Positions 8,505 to 17,060 of a stretch of 64,000 nucleotides of DNA are shown here, one piece after another. A program made the translations under genes and the position numbers. The notes below the pieces were generated by a model. The model was not told the origin of the DNA and did no database searches. It worked only from the letters and a program-made list of their open reading frames with translations. Numbering within the stretch: the first letter of the stretch is position 1; each line of letters opens with the position of its first letter. The DNA comes from Bacillus massilinigeriensis (GTDB lineage Bacteria > Bacillota > Bacilli > Bacillales > Cytobacillaceae), in the NCBI RefSeq assembly GCF_900117315.1, contig NZ_LT630337.1, forward strand, positions 3,593,719 through 3,657,718, given 5' to 3'.

Positions 8505-9784
8505 TGCTGCTTCCTCCCAACCATAAATAAAATACCACTTCCACAAATCATCAAGCCGCTAATCAACCAAATAACCCCCCTTGAGTTATTGGATTCTTGT
8601 AGGTTTGTGGTCATTTCCATTAAAGGTTTATCATCAATTAATAAAGATTCCTCGGGACTTTTTAAAAGCCTTTGTAAAAAAACCATACCTGGAGCTTGAA
8701 AGAATATTTGATATTCAGGCACATCATTTGTCAATGTGAGAAAAAATGGATCTGCCGTGTATGGAATGGCACTTTCACCCGATCCGTTTACATCGAGCTT
8801 TTGGGAGGAATCCCAATAATTACCTTGAATCGAATTGTTATGGCTTCCTATCGCTTGCGCATCGTTCACATTACTAAGAAAGCTATTTTTTCCGAAATGG
8901 TTTTCCTTGGATTTTAGAAATTGAACTCCAATAAAATTGCCCTTTAATTCGTTCTGTTGAAATTGGTTTTTATCTGCCTCTTCAACGAAAATCCCAACAC
9001 GATTAGAATCAATGGTATTGTTCTCAATTTTACTATTGTAAGCATGGTAGAATAGCATTCCTTGTGAATGGACATTTGTATTATTAAGAGATAAGTCATT
9101 TCCAATCACCGTTGTATTCTTTGCCTCCATAATCATGACTCCAGAGGTATTATGCTGAGAAGTATTTCCCTCTAATAATCCGTTGTCAGAAAACATGAGA
9201 TGAATCCCATATCTAGAATGGTGAATGTAATTGTTTCTGATGATGTTGGAATCACTCTGCTCCAAATACACTCCATCATGAGCATTTTTGACCGTATTCT
9301 CCTGAAGTATATTTTCGTTTGATTTCCAAAGGTCAATTCCGTTACCATCTTGATTTCCATGAATAACAACTTTTTGGATTGTGACCTTTTCAGCACCTTT
9401 AAGCTGAAGCCCAAACTTACTTGTTTGGATGGCGATATCATTAAGCTGATGACCTCTTCCAGAAACTAGAATTCCTGCAGCCTTTTCATCATCATTGCTA
9501 CATTGTTCTACTTTAATATGCTTTATTCCTACATCCTTCCCCTTCACTTGAATTACAGGCTTGTTACTGCAGGAGCGAATGACGACATTTCCGCTACCTA
9601 CTAATGTAATTGGCTTTGATATGACAATCGTCTCGTCATATTCTCCCTCTGCTATTGTAATTGTGTCACCCTTTGAGGCTTGATTAATCCGATCCTGTAA
9701 AGTACCAGCTGCAAGGCTCGTAAAAGGGAAACAAAGTGAGAGAACGAGGATAAGGATAATAAATGATATCAACGATTTTTTCAT
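8501..9784 (-). CDS. nosD: NosD-like exported right-handed beta-helix protein
   Basis: 427-residue exported protein: N-terminal signal segment MKKSLISFIILILVLSLCF, about 18 beta-helix turns with the repeated N-x-I-x-x-N pattern of the NosD/CASH family, and a C-terminal hydrophobic anchor (GVIWLISGLMICGSGILFMV) near residue 405. NosD works with the NosFY ABC transporter in copper or sulfur delivery. First gene of the cluster; start ATG 9784 fits AGGTG six bases upstream. No nosZ lies upstream within this window, which is unusual for a dedicated nos operon. Confidence 0.85.
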   Translation of the reverse strand: MKKSLISFIILILVLSLCFPFTSLAAGTLQDRINQASKGDTITIAEGEYDETIVISKPITLVGSGNVVIRSCSNKPVIQVKGKDVGIKHIKVEQCSNDDEKAAGILVSGRGHQLNDIAIQTSKFGLQLKGAEKVTIQKVVIHGNQDGNGIDLWKSNENILQENTVKNAHDGVYLEQSDSNIIRNNYIHHSRYGIHLMFSDNGLLEGNTSQHNTSGVMIMEAKNTTVIGNDLSLNNTNVHSQGMLFYHAYNSKIENNTIDSNRVGIFVEEADKNQFQQNELKGNFIGVQFLKSKENHFGKNSFLSNVNDAQAIGSHNNSIQGNYWDSSQKLDVNGSGESAIPYTADPFFLTLTNDVPEYQIFFQAPGMVFLQRLLKSPEESLLIDDKPLMEMTTNLQESNNSRGVIWLISGLMICGSGILFMVGRKQQ

Positions 9785-9837
9785 ATGCATCACCTGTCCC
9801 CTGAACACTCTTTCCTAAGATAAGGATAGTAAATAAA

Positions 9838-9872
9838 TGTGAAATAACTTTGAAAACCATTTGTGAAATTAC
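9838..9872. promoter_or_regulatory. Two direct TGTGAAATWAC sites upstream of nosD, ResD-like
   Basis: TGTGAAATAAC at 9838-9848 and TGTGAAATTAC at 9862-9872, 24 bp apart, lie about 55-90 bp upstream of the nosD start. They resemble the TTTGTGAAT-type sites of the ResD response regulator of B. subtilis anaerobic respiration. Assignment is by resemblance only. Confidence 0.4.
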
Positions 9873-9904
9873 TGAATTCAGTTAATTTTACTAAAAATAG
9901 GGAG

Positions 9905-9950
9905 AAAAAAGGTCTTAGATTTCGGACTAAATCCAAATTCTAAGACCATT
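9905..9950 (-). terminator. Terminator behind the dehydratase-activase gene
   Basis: GGTCTTAGA and TCTAAGACC arms around a 19-base loop with further internal pairing, followed on the minus strand by CTTTTTTCTCC. Ends the transcript of the 10114-14340 gene. Confidence 0.75.
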
Positions 9951-9956
9951 TTAAAT

Positions 9957-10110
9957 GAGCGTCAGGCTCCTGGATTAGAGCGACACTAACCTTTGATGTT
10001 AGGCACCTGGCACGTTGACTTGCATTTGTTGCTAGTCACCCGGTGTTAGGTACCCGGAGTTGAGTGTCAGGCACCCAAAGTTGGGTACCCGGACTTGGGT
10101 GTGAGCCACC
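9957..10110. repeat. Short GTCAGGCACC / GGTACCCGGA-type repeats
   Basis: The 329-bp gap between nosD and the next gene contains, besides the sites above, a run of variants of GTTAGGCACCTGG, GTTAGGTACCCGG, GTCAGGCACCC and GGGTACCCGG. They echo the palindromes at 15101 and 20021. No gene is supported. Confidence 0.5.
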
Positions 10111-10113
10111 TAT

Positions 10114-13100
10114 TTATTTAACTTCTGTTTTAGCAATATTGATCATGAGCTTAATTCGATTGATTTGATTAACCTTGCTTATACTTGAGTCATAATCAAT
10201 GGAAATAAGGTTTGCGTTCGGATATTCTTTTTTTATGGCATTGAACATTCCCCTACCCACAATATGGTTTGGCAGACAGCCAAATGGTTGCACACAAACG
10301 ACATTTTTGACTCCACTTTCCATGAGTTCGGCCATTTCCCCAGGGAGAAGCCAGCCCTCACCCATTTGGTTTCCTAAATTTAAGAATCGAGAGGCCTTCT
10401 CGGCAATCAATGAAAATTCCATCGGTGCATGAAACCGACCGCTTACTTTTAAAGCCTCACGGATTGGATTCCGGTAATATTCAATGAATTGAGAGGCAAT
10501 TTTTCCAGCTGCTGCGCTAACCTTCGACTTTCCTAAATTCACCGCATTATATTCGCGATTATGAAGACAGTATAGGAAGAAATCAATAAAGTCAGGGACA
10601 ACAGCTTCTCCACCCTCTTCTTCAATAATCTCAATGAGTTGGTTATTGGCAAATGGATGGAACTTTACAAGAATTTCCCCCACGATTCCAACTCGCGGCT
10701 TCTGCTCAGCTGATACCTCTATATGCTGAAAATCAGCAACCATCGCTCTGATCAGAGCTTTATATTTCTTCATAGAATAATCCTCTAAGAACTCTTTTAT
10801 CCGTTCGAGCCATAGCTCATATAATACCTTTGTGCTCCCTTTAATTCTTTCATAAGGTCTTACAGCAAGCATGAGCTTCATCAACAAGTCGCCAAGACAG
10901 CCTGATATGACAAGCTTCTTCGCGAGAGGCAAAGTGATTTTAAAACCTGGCTGATTGGCGCTATCCAGGCCCCCTGAATTCAATGATAAAACGGGAACCT
11001 GTGGCATTCCTGCATTCTTCAAGGCCTTTTTCAACAAGGCAAAATAATTGGTTGCGCGGCAGCCGCCTCCTGTTTGCGAAATAATGACAGCTGTTCTGTC
11101 TACATCGTAATCCCCGCTCTTTAAGGCGCCCACTAATTGACCAATGGAAATAATTGCTGGATAGCAGGCGTCATTATTGACATAACGCAAGCCCACTTCC
11201 ACTTCCTGTTCATTGACATCCTTCATAACCTTTAGATTATAGCCATGAAGCTGGAACGCCTTCTCGAACAAGGCAAAATGAGTCGGTATCATTTGTGGCG
11301 CAAGAATTGTATAGGTTTCCTTATCCTCTTTAGCAAACATCGGCTCTTCTATTTTAGATAGAACACGAGTCTTCCGATTTCCTTCTTGCTTATCCCTCTC
11401 TTCAATTGCAGCCTTTAAGGAACGTAGACGGATACGGGCTGCACCTAAATTACTTACCTCATCCATTTTAATCCAAGTGTATAGCTGCTGATCCTCTTCT
11501 AATATTTCCTCCACGGCATCGGTTGTAATGGCATCAAGCCCACACCCGAAAGATGTTACCTGGAGGAGCTCAAGGTTTGGATGTTTTTTTACTACCTTTG
11601 CTGCCTCATACAGCCTTGAGTGGAAGGTCCATTGATTGACGACACGGACATTTGAATCGTCATCTGCCAAATGGCTAATGGAATCCTCCGTGAGAACAGC
11701 CATCCCAAGACGATTGATTTCCCCAGGAAGGCCATGATTGATGGCCGGATCAATATGATATGGATGTCCCGCAACAACAATGCCCTTTTTACCAGCCTTT
11801 TCTAATTGCTCAAGAACTTCCTCCCCACGGTTCCTTAGCCACTCTGTATAGAAATTTTCTTCCTCTTTTGCCTTTTTCAAGGCCTGCTTAAGCTCCTGCT
11901 TGGTTATATCAGGAAAGCTTGCTGAAAGCTGCTTCAATACCGATGTTGGGTTGTCTATTGATAAAAATGGACTAATGAATTCAATATTGTTTTCCACAAG
12001 AATTCTAGCCATGTTTACCCGAATAACCTCTGGATAGGAAGCAACAATTGGACAGTTAAAATGATTTTGCTGGGCTTCGTTTTCTTGTTTTTCAAAAATA
12101 ACCGCAGGGAAAAAGATGGTCTTAACCCCACTCTCAACTAAGTTCATGATATGCCCATGTGACAGCTTTGCCGGGTAGCAAACCGACTCAGAAGGAATGG
12201 TCTCAATCCCTTTTTCAAATAGACTCTTACTGGATGGATCACTCAATACAACCTCAAATCCAAGCTCAGTAAAAAAGCGATGCCAAAAAGGATAGTTTTC
12301 GTAAATATTCAACACCCTAGGGATTCCAATTTTCCCTCGATGTGCTTCATCACCCATCAAGATTGGTCGACTGAAGAGCTTATCTAATTTCTCTTCTACT
12401 AGGTTAGGAAGGTCGCTTTTGAACTTTTGTTTTCCCGCCCCACGTTCACACCGATTTCCAGTAATAAAGGTCCGCTTATCTGCAAATCGATTAATCGTAA
12501 TCGGACAACGGTTTTCACAAATGCCACAACGTCTGTGGGTCGTTGTGACCTGGAATTCATGGAGCTTTTGTCCAGAAAGAATCTTTGATTTCTCTTCCTT
12601 CGTCCATCTCTGTTTTGCTAGTAAGGCACTTCCATAGGCCCCCATTAATCCAGCTAAATCGGGACGAATCACTTCTCTCCCTGTTAATTTTTCAAAGGAC
12701 CGTAAAACCGCTTCATTCAAAAAGGTCCCACCTTGAACGACAATACGGTCACCCATTTCATCAACTGATTTCATTTTTATAACCTTATATAAGGCATTAT
12801 TAACTATAGAATAGGAGAGTCCCGCAGAAATATCAGGAATACTTGCCCCTTCCTTCTGCACCTGCTTAACCTTGGAATTCATAAATACCGTACAACGTGA
12901 ACCTAAATCCACCGGAGCTTCGGCATTTAAGGCGAGCTTTGAAAAGTCAGAGACACTCTTACCTAAGGTTTCAGCAAAGCTTTCTAGAAAGGATCCACAG
13001 CCAGCGGAACAGGCCTCATTCAAGATAATTCGGTCAATTACCCCATCCTTGATCTTGATACATTTCATATCCTGACCACCAATATCGATGATAAAATCGA

Positions 13101-14340
13101 CATCAGGCTGGAACTTTTTCGCTGCTTGATAATGAGCAACCGTTTCAATCTCGCCATCATCAATTTGAAAGGCAGCTTGAATTAATTTTTCTCCATAACC
13201 GGTTACAGTAGAGCGAACTATCGTCACTTTATCAGGCTTTATTTCATATAACTTGGTTAAACCTTCTCTTACCGCTTCAATGGGATTCCCCTTATTTTTT
13301 TCATAAAAGCTGAATAAAACTTCTTCATCTTCACTAATTAAAACCATTTTTGTCGTGGTTGATCCTGCGTCAATTCCTAAGAAGGCATTGCCCTCATAAT
13401 CATTTAAGGATGCTGTCTGAACTTTAGCCTTTTCATGACGTTTTCGGAAGGATTCATACTCCACTTCCGAAGCAAACAGTGGATCAATACGGTTCGATGT
13501 GGATTTCTCTTTTGTTTTACTCATTTCCGTTAATAATTGAATAATACGACCAATGTCTATTGAATCGTTCTTTTCACTTTCAAGGGCCGCGCCAATCGCT
13601 ACATAATAATGGCCATCCTGACTATGTAATACATGCTCATCCTTTAATTTGAGCGTTTCAATAAATCGATGCCTTAATTCGGTTAAAAAGGTTAAAGGTC
13701 CGCCGAGAAAGGCAACATTGCCGCGAATGGGACGTCCACAGGCTAAACCACCAATTGTCTGATTAACCACAGCCTGAAATACGGAAGCAGCGATGTCTTC
13801 CCTTCTTGCTCCTTCATTTAAAAGTGGCTGAATATCTGTTTTTGCAAACACCCCGCATCTTGAGGCAATTGGATATATTTTTTCTGCCGATTGAGCAAGC
13901 TTGTTTAAGCCCTCAGCATCTGTGTTTAGAAGGGAGGCTATTTGGTCAATAAAAGCCCCAGTTCCTCCTGCACAAGCGGCATTCATCCGCTGCTCTAGGC
14001 CGTTTGTTAAATAGATGAGCTTCGCATCCTCTCCGCCTAGCTCAATGATGACATCTATATTTGGCTCTGTTGATTTGACGGCCTCTGTACACGCAACCAC
14101 CTCTTGAATAAACGGTATCCCTAATGCTTCACAAAGTCCCAAGCCTGAGGAACCGCTTGCATTCATTTTAAGGTTAGCATTTGGATACTGCTCTGAGACC
14201 GTTCGCAGTAGCTTTAAGGTTGTATTTTTAATATCGGAAAAATGACGTTCATAGGATTTATAAATAATTTCATTTTTACTATTTAAAACAACTAGCTTTG
14301 CCGTTGTTGAACCAACGTCAAGTCCAACTTGAAGTTCCAT
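10114..14340 (-). CDS. Giant acyl-CoA dehydratase activase-like protein (BadF/HgdC plus DUF2229)
   Basis: 1408-residue cytoplasmic protein. Two ASKHA-type activator domains in tandem: the first begins LQVGLDVGSTTAKL (residues 3-16) with Cys-containing CAGGTGAFIDQ near 125; the second begins FLGIDAGSTTTKM near 322 with NEACSAGCGSF near 445. These are the BcrAD/BadFG/HgdC ATPases that fire electrons into 2-hydroxyacyl-CoA dehydratases. A CGICENRCPI motif (possible FeS ligands) near 605 leads to a DUF2229 and dehydratase-like C-terminal half with QTGGGCRATNYF near 1105. No separate dehydratase alpha/beta genes are adjacent. A TetR gene lies immediately upstream in the same orientation and probably controls it. 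The actual reaction is unknown. Confidence 0.85.
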   Translation of the reverse strand: MELQVGLDVGSTTAKLVVLNSKNEIIYKSYERHFSDIKNTTLKLLRTVSEQYPNANLKMNASGSSGLGLCEALGIPFIQEVVACTEAVKSTEPNIDVIIELGGEDAKLIYLTNGLEQRMNAACAGGTGAFIDQIASLLNTDAEGLNKLAQSAEKIYPIASRCGVFAKTDIQPLLNEGARREDIAASVFQAVVNQTIGGLACGRPIRGNVAFLGGPLTFLTELRHRFIETLKLKDEHVLHSQDGHYYVAIGAALESEKNDSIDIGRIIQLLTEMSKTKEKSTSNRIDPLFASEVEYESFRKRHEKAKVQTASLNDYEGNAFLGIDAGSTTTKMVLISEDEEVLFSFYEKNKGNPIEAVREGLTKLYEIKPDKVTIVRSTVTGYGEKLIQAAFQIDDGEIETVAHYQAAKKFQPDVDFIIDIGGQDMKCIKIKDGVIDRIILNEACSAGCGSFLESFAETLGKSVSDFSKLALNAEAPVDLGSRCTVFMNSKVKQVQKEGASIPDISAGLSYSIVNNALYKVIKMKSVDEMGDRIVVQGGTFLNEAVLRSFEKLTGREVIRPDLAGLMGAYGSALLAKQRWTKEEKSKILSGQKLHEFQVTTTHRRCGICENRCPITINRFADKRTFITGNRCERGAGKQKFKSDLPNLVEEKLDKLFSRPILMGDEAHRGKIGIPRVLNIYENYPFWHRFFTELGFEVVLSDPSSKSLFEKGIETIPSESVCYPAKLSHGHIMNLVESGVKTIFFPAVIFEKQENEAQQNHFNCPIVASYPEVIRVNMARILVENNIEFISPFLSIDNPTSVLKQLSASFPDITKQELKQALKKAKEEENFYTEWLRNRGEEVLEQLEKAGKKGIVVAGHPYHIDPAINHGLPGEINRLGMAVLTEDSISHLADDDSNVRVVNQWTFHSRLYEAAKVVKKHPNLELLQVTSFGCGLDAITTDAVEEILEEDQQLYTWIKMDEVSNLGAARIRLRSLKAAIEERDKQEGNRKTRVLSKIEEPMFAKEDKETYTILAPQMIPTHFALFEKAFQLHGYNLKVMKDVNEQEVEVGLRYVNNDACYPAIISIGQLVGALKSGDYDVDRTAVIISQTGGGCRATNYFALLKKALKNAGMPQVPVLSLNSGGLDSANQPGFKITLPLAKKLVISGCLGDLLMKLMLAVRPYERIKGSTKVLYELWLERIKEFLEDYSMKKYKALIRAMVADFQHIEVSAEQKPRVGIVGEILVKFHPFANNQLIEIIEEEGGEAVVPDFIDFFLYCLHNREYNAVNLGKSKVSAAAGKIASQFIEYYRNPIREALKVSGRFHAPMEFSLIAEKASRFLNLGNQMGEGWLLPGEMAELMESGVKNVVCVQPFGCLPNHIVGRGMFNAIKKEYPNANLISIDYDSSISKVNQINRIKLMINIAKTEVK

Positions 14341-14393
14341 TCTTACCTCTCCCTTTCGTGATAAAACCCCTATAAGTGGAAATAAGTCTTTCC

Positions 14394-14987
14394 TTACTTA
14401 GCAAAATATCGATCTAATAGGACTTCTACTTGTGTTTCAATATCAGAAAATGTATATCCAGTGACCATCTGATACATCGGCTCGATTAAGATGGGCAAAA
14501 ATGATGCTCCCAACAGGTGAGACATCATAATCGTAAGTTTGTCCTGGTCATGTTCTCCCGACAGCTCCTCAATGGTGTGTTGCATTTTTTTTAACCCCAT
14601 TGCTTTAAGGAAGTTCACAAAGTCCAGCTGGCTTTCAAATTTCAATGGCTCATGATTGACAAGCTTTCGAACAATGAATGGATATTGACGATAGGTTTGA
14701 ATGTATTGAATTAAGAAAAGCTTTAACCTCTCCCTAGGTTCGATTGAGGCATTATCTAATATAGAAAAGGTTTCCTTAAAGGAAGTAACCAGTACTTGAA
14801 TCGCGGCATTAATCAGTCGATCCTTGGACCCAAAGTAGTAGTTTACTAGAGCGACGTTCACATTGGCCATCGATGCAATCTTTCGAATGGTAACCCCTTC
14901 AAATCCTTCCTTTCGCATGAGCTCTAGTGTTGCCTCAAGAATCAGTTCTTTCTTTGAACAGCATTCCTTTTCCTCACTTAAATTCAT
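14394..14987 (-). CDS. TetR family transcriptional regulator
   Basis: 197 residues with an N-terminal TetR helix-turn-helix (about residues 10-57: ILEATLELMRKEGFEGVTIR ... ALVNYYFGSKDRL) and a variable ligand domain. It is 53 bp upstream of the giant activase gene on the same strand, so the two are probably cotranscribed and repressed together through the palindrome at 15016-15038. I start it at ATG 14987 (MNLSEEKECC) because the longer frame runs through the operator. The ligand is unknown; a CoA ester would fit the neighbour but that is inference. Confidence 0.87.
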   Translation of the reverse strand: MNLSEEKECCSKKELILEATLELMRKEGFEGVTIRKIASMANVNVALVNYYFGSKDRLINAAIQVLVTSFKETFSILDNASIEPRERLKLFLIQYIQTYRQYPFIVRKLVNHEPLKFESQLDFVNFLKAMGLKKMQHTIEELSGEHDQDKLTIMMSHLLGASFLPILIEPMYQMVTGYTFSDIETQVEVLLDRYFAK

Positions 14988-15015
14988 ACATATCCCTGAT
15001 TTCCTCTCGCATTTT

Positions 15016-15038
15016 AAACATTGTTTTAAACAATGTTT
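15016..15038. promoter_or_regulatory. 23-bp perfect palindrome, probable TetR operator
   Basis: AAACATTGTTT and AAACAATGTTT are perfect inverted arms of 11 bp around one central base, starting 29 bp upstream of the TetR start codon. Position and symmetry are those of an autoregulatory TetR operator. Confidence 0.75.
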
Positions 15039-15100
15039 AGTATCATAATTCGAGTATAACAGAGGGAAATTAAGGCATAGGTGACAAAATTTCAACAAAA

Positions 15101-15145
15101 AAGGTGACAGGCACCATCCAAATTTTGGATGGTGCCTGTCACCTT
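15101..15145. terminator. 22-bp perfect inverted repeat, bidirectional terminator-like
   Basis: AAGGTGACAGGCACCATCC and its complement form an almost loop-free stem of 22 bp. It overlaps the stop codon of the ywaC-like gene and lies upstream of tetR. The sequence GGTGACAGGCACC belongs to a palindromic family seen again at 20021. It may end the ywaC-like transcript. Confidence 0.6.
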
Positions 15146-15867
15146 AACATGGTGTCGAGCAGTTGTAATGGAATCGCTAGCTGTTCTCCGTTGATAACAG
15201 GGAGAAGGTTTTCATTTTCCTCGCGATCCTTTTCTTTGAAAATACTAATTTCCTTGTTTAGCCGTTCCATTTTTAAATCTAACTCAGCGGCAACCGTTGC
15301 GGCATTCTTAAGCTCTGAAACTAAAGAATGGGGGACGTCCTTATTGTATTTATAGAATATTTTATGCTCAAGGCTCGCCCAGAAATCCATTGCAATCGTC
15401 CTGATTTGAATTTCAACGGGAATCAATTCCTCCCGATCTGACATGAAAATGGGAATTTCAATAATTAGATGAAGACTGCGATACCCATTAGGTTTAGGAT
15501 TTTGAATGTAATCCTTGTAATCAATCACCTTAATATCCTTTTGGTTTTTCAGCATATCACTTATTTTATAAATATCCGAAACAAAGGAACAGGTAATTCT
15601 TACACCAGCAATATCCCTAATATTGTTCTTGATATCTTCCAAAGAAAAGCCAATGTTTTTACGTTGCATTTTCTTCAAGATGCTTTTTGGTGATTTAACC
15701 CGGGAATTCACGTGTTCAATCGGATTATACTCATGAATATAATTGAATTCATCCTTCAAAATATTAATCTTTGTATTCACTTCATCCAGAGCAAATCGAT
15801 ACGCCATCACAAATCTAGTTAATTCAACCTTCATTTCCTTTAAGTCATTCACACTGATGTTGTTCAT
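15139..15867 (-). CDS. ywaC: Small alarmone synthetase (YwaC/RelP type)
   Basis: About 242 residues, a stand-alone (p)ppGpp synthetase of the RelA/SpoT synthetase fold without hydrolase or TGS domains. The family segments are clear: NPIEHVNSRVKSPKSI, DIAGVRITCSFVSDIY, PNGYRSLHLIIE (substrate-binding G-loop) and VEIQIRTIAMDFWASLEHKI. The sequence is nearer to YwaC than to YjbM. In B. subtilis ywaC answers cell-wall stress. Start uncertain: ATG 15867 has AGAGGA upstream at somewhat long spacing; a frame ten codons longer is open. Monocistronic, with a hairpin at its stop. Confidence 0.88.
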   Translation of the reverse strand: MNNISVNDLKEMKVELTRFVMAYRFALDEVNTKINILKDEFNYIHEYNPIEHVNSRVKSPKSILKKMQRKNIGFSLEDIKNNIRDIAGVRITCSFVSDIYKISDMLKNQKDIKVIDYKDYIQNPKPNGYRSLHLIIEIPIFMSDREELIPVEIQIRTIAMDFWASLEHKIFYKYNKDVPHSLVSELKNAATVAAELDLKMERLNKEISIFKEKDREENENLLPVINGEQLAIPLQLLDTMLR

Positions 15868-15916
15868 CACTTTGTTGTGTCCTCTTTTCATCACCATTTT
15901 GTAATAGAAAAATCCA

Positions 15917-16639
15917 TTAACCTTCTAGATGTTTATTTTCTTCTTTTTTAATATGGGCACGTTTACTTTTTCTTTTATATAGCATTCTGACCCCATAATA
16001 TAAGAGGAAAATCATTAATATGATAACACCTATTTCATATTCATTCAAAGAGGATGATAAAACCCCAGCGGGAATGAGGGAAAGGAGGAAGAAATAAATA
16101 AAATTCCCAAGAATCGTTCCGAATAGAAAATGATTGAAACGAACCGAGCTGAGCCCGGCCAAAATATTAATAAGACTCGTAGGAATAAACGGAAATACCC
16201 TAGCTTGAAATACATAACTAAACCCTTTTTGTGCAACAATGGCAATCTGCTCAGGCTTAAATTTTTTAATTAACCAATCCTGAAAAATAAATCTCACACA
16301 AACAAAAACAATGATAGACGCAATTACGCTTGTGAACCAGCTCCATAGAAACCCATTCATAAACCCAAATAGGGATACGTTAATAGCAATCATCAAAATG
16401 AGCGGAACGACCGTAAATGAATTTTGCACAATCATAACCAATAGCGTAATTACGTAAGCGTAGGATTCGCCAACAAGCATCCTCCTAACAGATTTCAAAT
16501 CCCCTTTTATTAATAAATTGAATAATTCATGGTTAAAGGTAAATAAAAGAAGAAAAAGAATAAATATTAAGCAGACAAATATAATTTTTATTTTCAAATT
16601 GTTTGTTGCTTTGAGTGGCTTCTCCCTGTCACTATTCAT
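15917..16639 (-). CDS. TVP38/TMEM64 family membrane protein
   Basis: 240-residue integral membrane protein of the DedA-related TVP38/TMEM64 (VTT domain) group with about six hydrophobic segments. The typical central segment is FQARVFPFIPTSLINILAGL (near residue 145). Function of the family in Bacillus is poorly known; lipid scrambling or transport across the membrane is suspected for relatives. Start ATG 16639 behind AAGGGTG. Confidence 0.82.
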   Translation of the reverse strand: MNSDREKPLKATNNLKIKIIFVCLIFILFLLLFTFNHELFNLLIKGDLKSVRRMLVGESYAYVITLLVMIVQNSFTVVPLILMIAINVSLFGFMNGFLWSWFTSVIASIIVFVCVRFIFQDWLIKKFKPEQIAIVAQKGFSYVFQARVFPFIPTSLINILAGLSSVRFNHFLFGTILGNFIYFFLLSLIPAGVLSSSLNEYEIGVIILMIFLLYYGVRMLYKRKSKRAHIKKEENKHLEG

Positions 16640-16810
16640 AATTCACCCTTCTAATTTTCTGTTAATTAGCCCCTTTTATTCTATTTTAATTCATTTAGAC
16701 TAGATATCAATCAATAAAGCATCAAAGAGTAGCCTTTTTTTACCAGTCACTCCTTAGGTCCTATTTATAGGAAAGACTGTGTTAAATCTCATTGTTGATA
16801 TTAAGAAAAT

Positions 16811-16942
16811 GTTGATTGGAGTGGAAGGCGCGAAGACTCCTGCGGGAAAACGGGGCAGGGGAGACCCCGCAGGAGCGTTAGCGACGAGGAGGCTCCCCGT
16901 CACGCCCGCGGAAAGCGAAGCGCCTGGAACGGAAATCAACAT
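16811..16942. repeat. Dispersed Bacillaceae GC-rich repeat with inverted ends
   Basis: A 130-bp GC-rich block begins GTTGATTGGAGTGGAAGGCG and ends GCGCCTGGAACGGAAATCAAC, the two ends being imperfect inverted repeats. The inside contains GACTCCTGCGGGA and GACCCCGCAGGAGCG. I know this type as a family found in many copies between genes of Bacillus-like genomes. It stands out by GC content from its AT-rich surroundings. The rest of the gap 16640-17060 shows only a plausible promoter region for the chemoreceptor. Confidence 0.75.
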
Positions 16943-17060
16943 TCAAGTTTACCAGAGCTATAGGAAAAATTACCTACCAAATAGCTTTCTTTTTTCCAAT
17001 ATATTAGTATAATATTTTTTATAGATTAAAAAGTATATGCTCCGGGAGAGGATTTATTCC

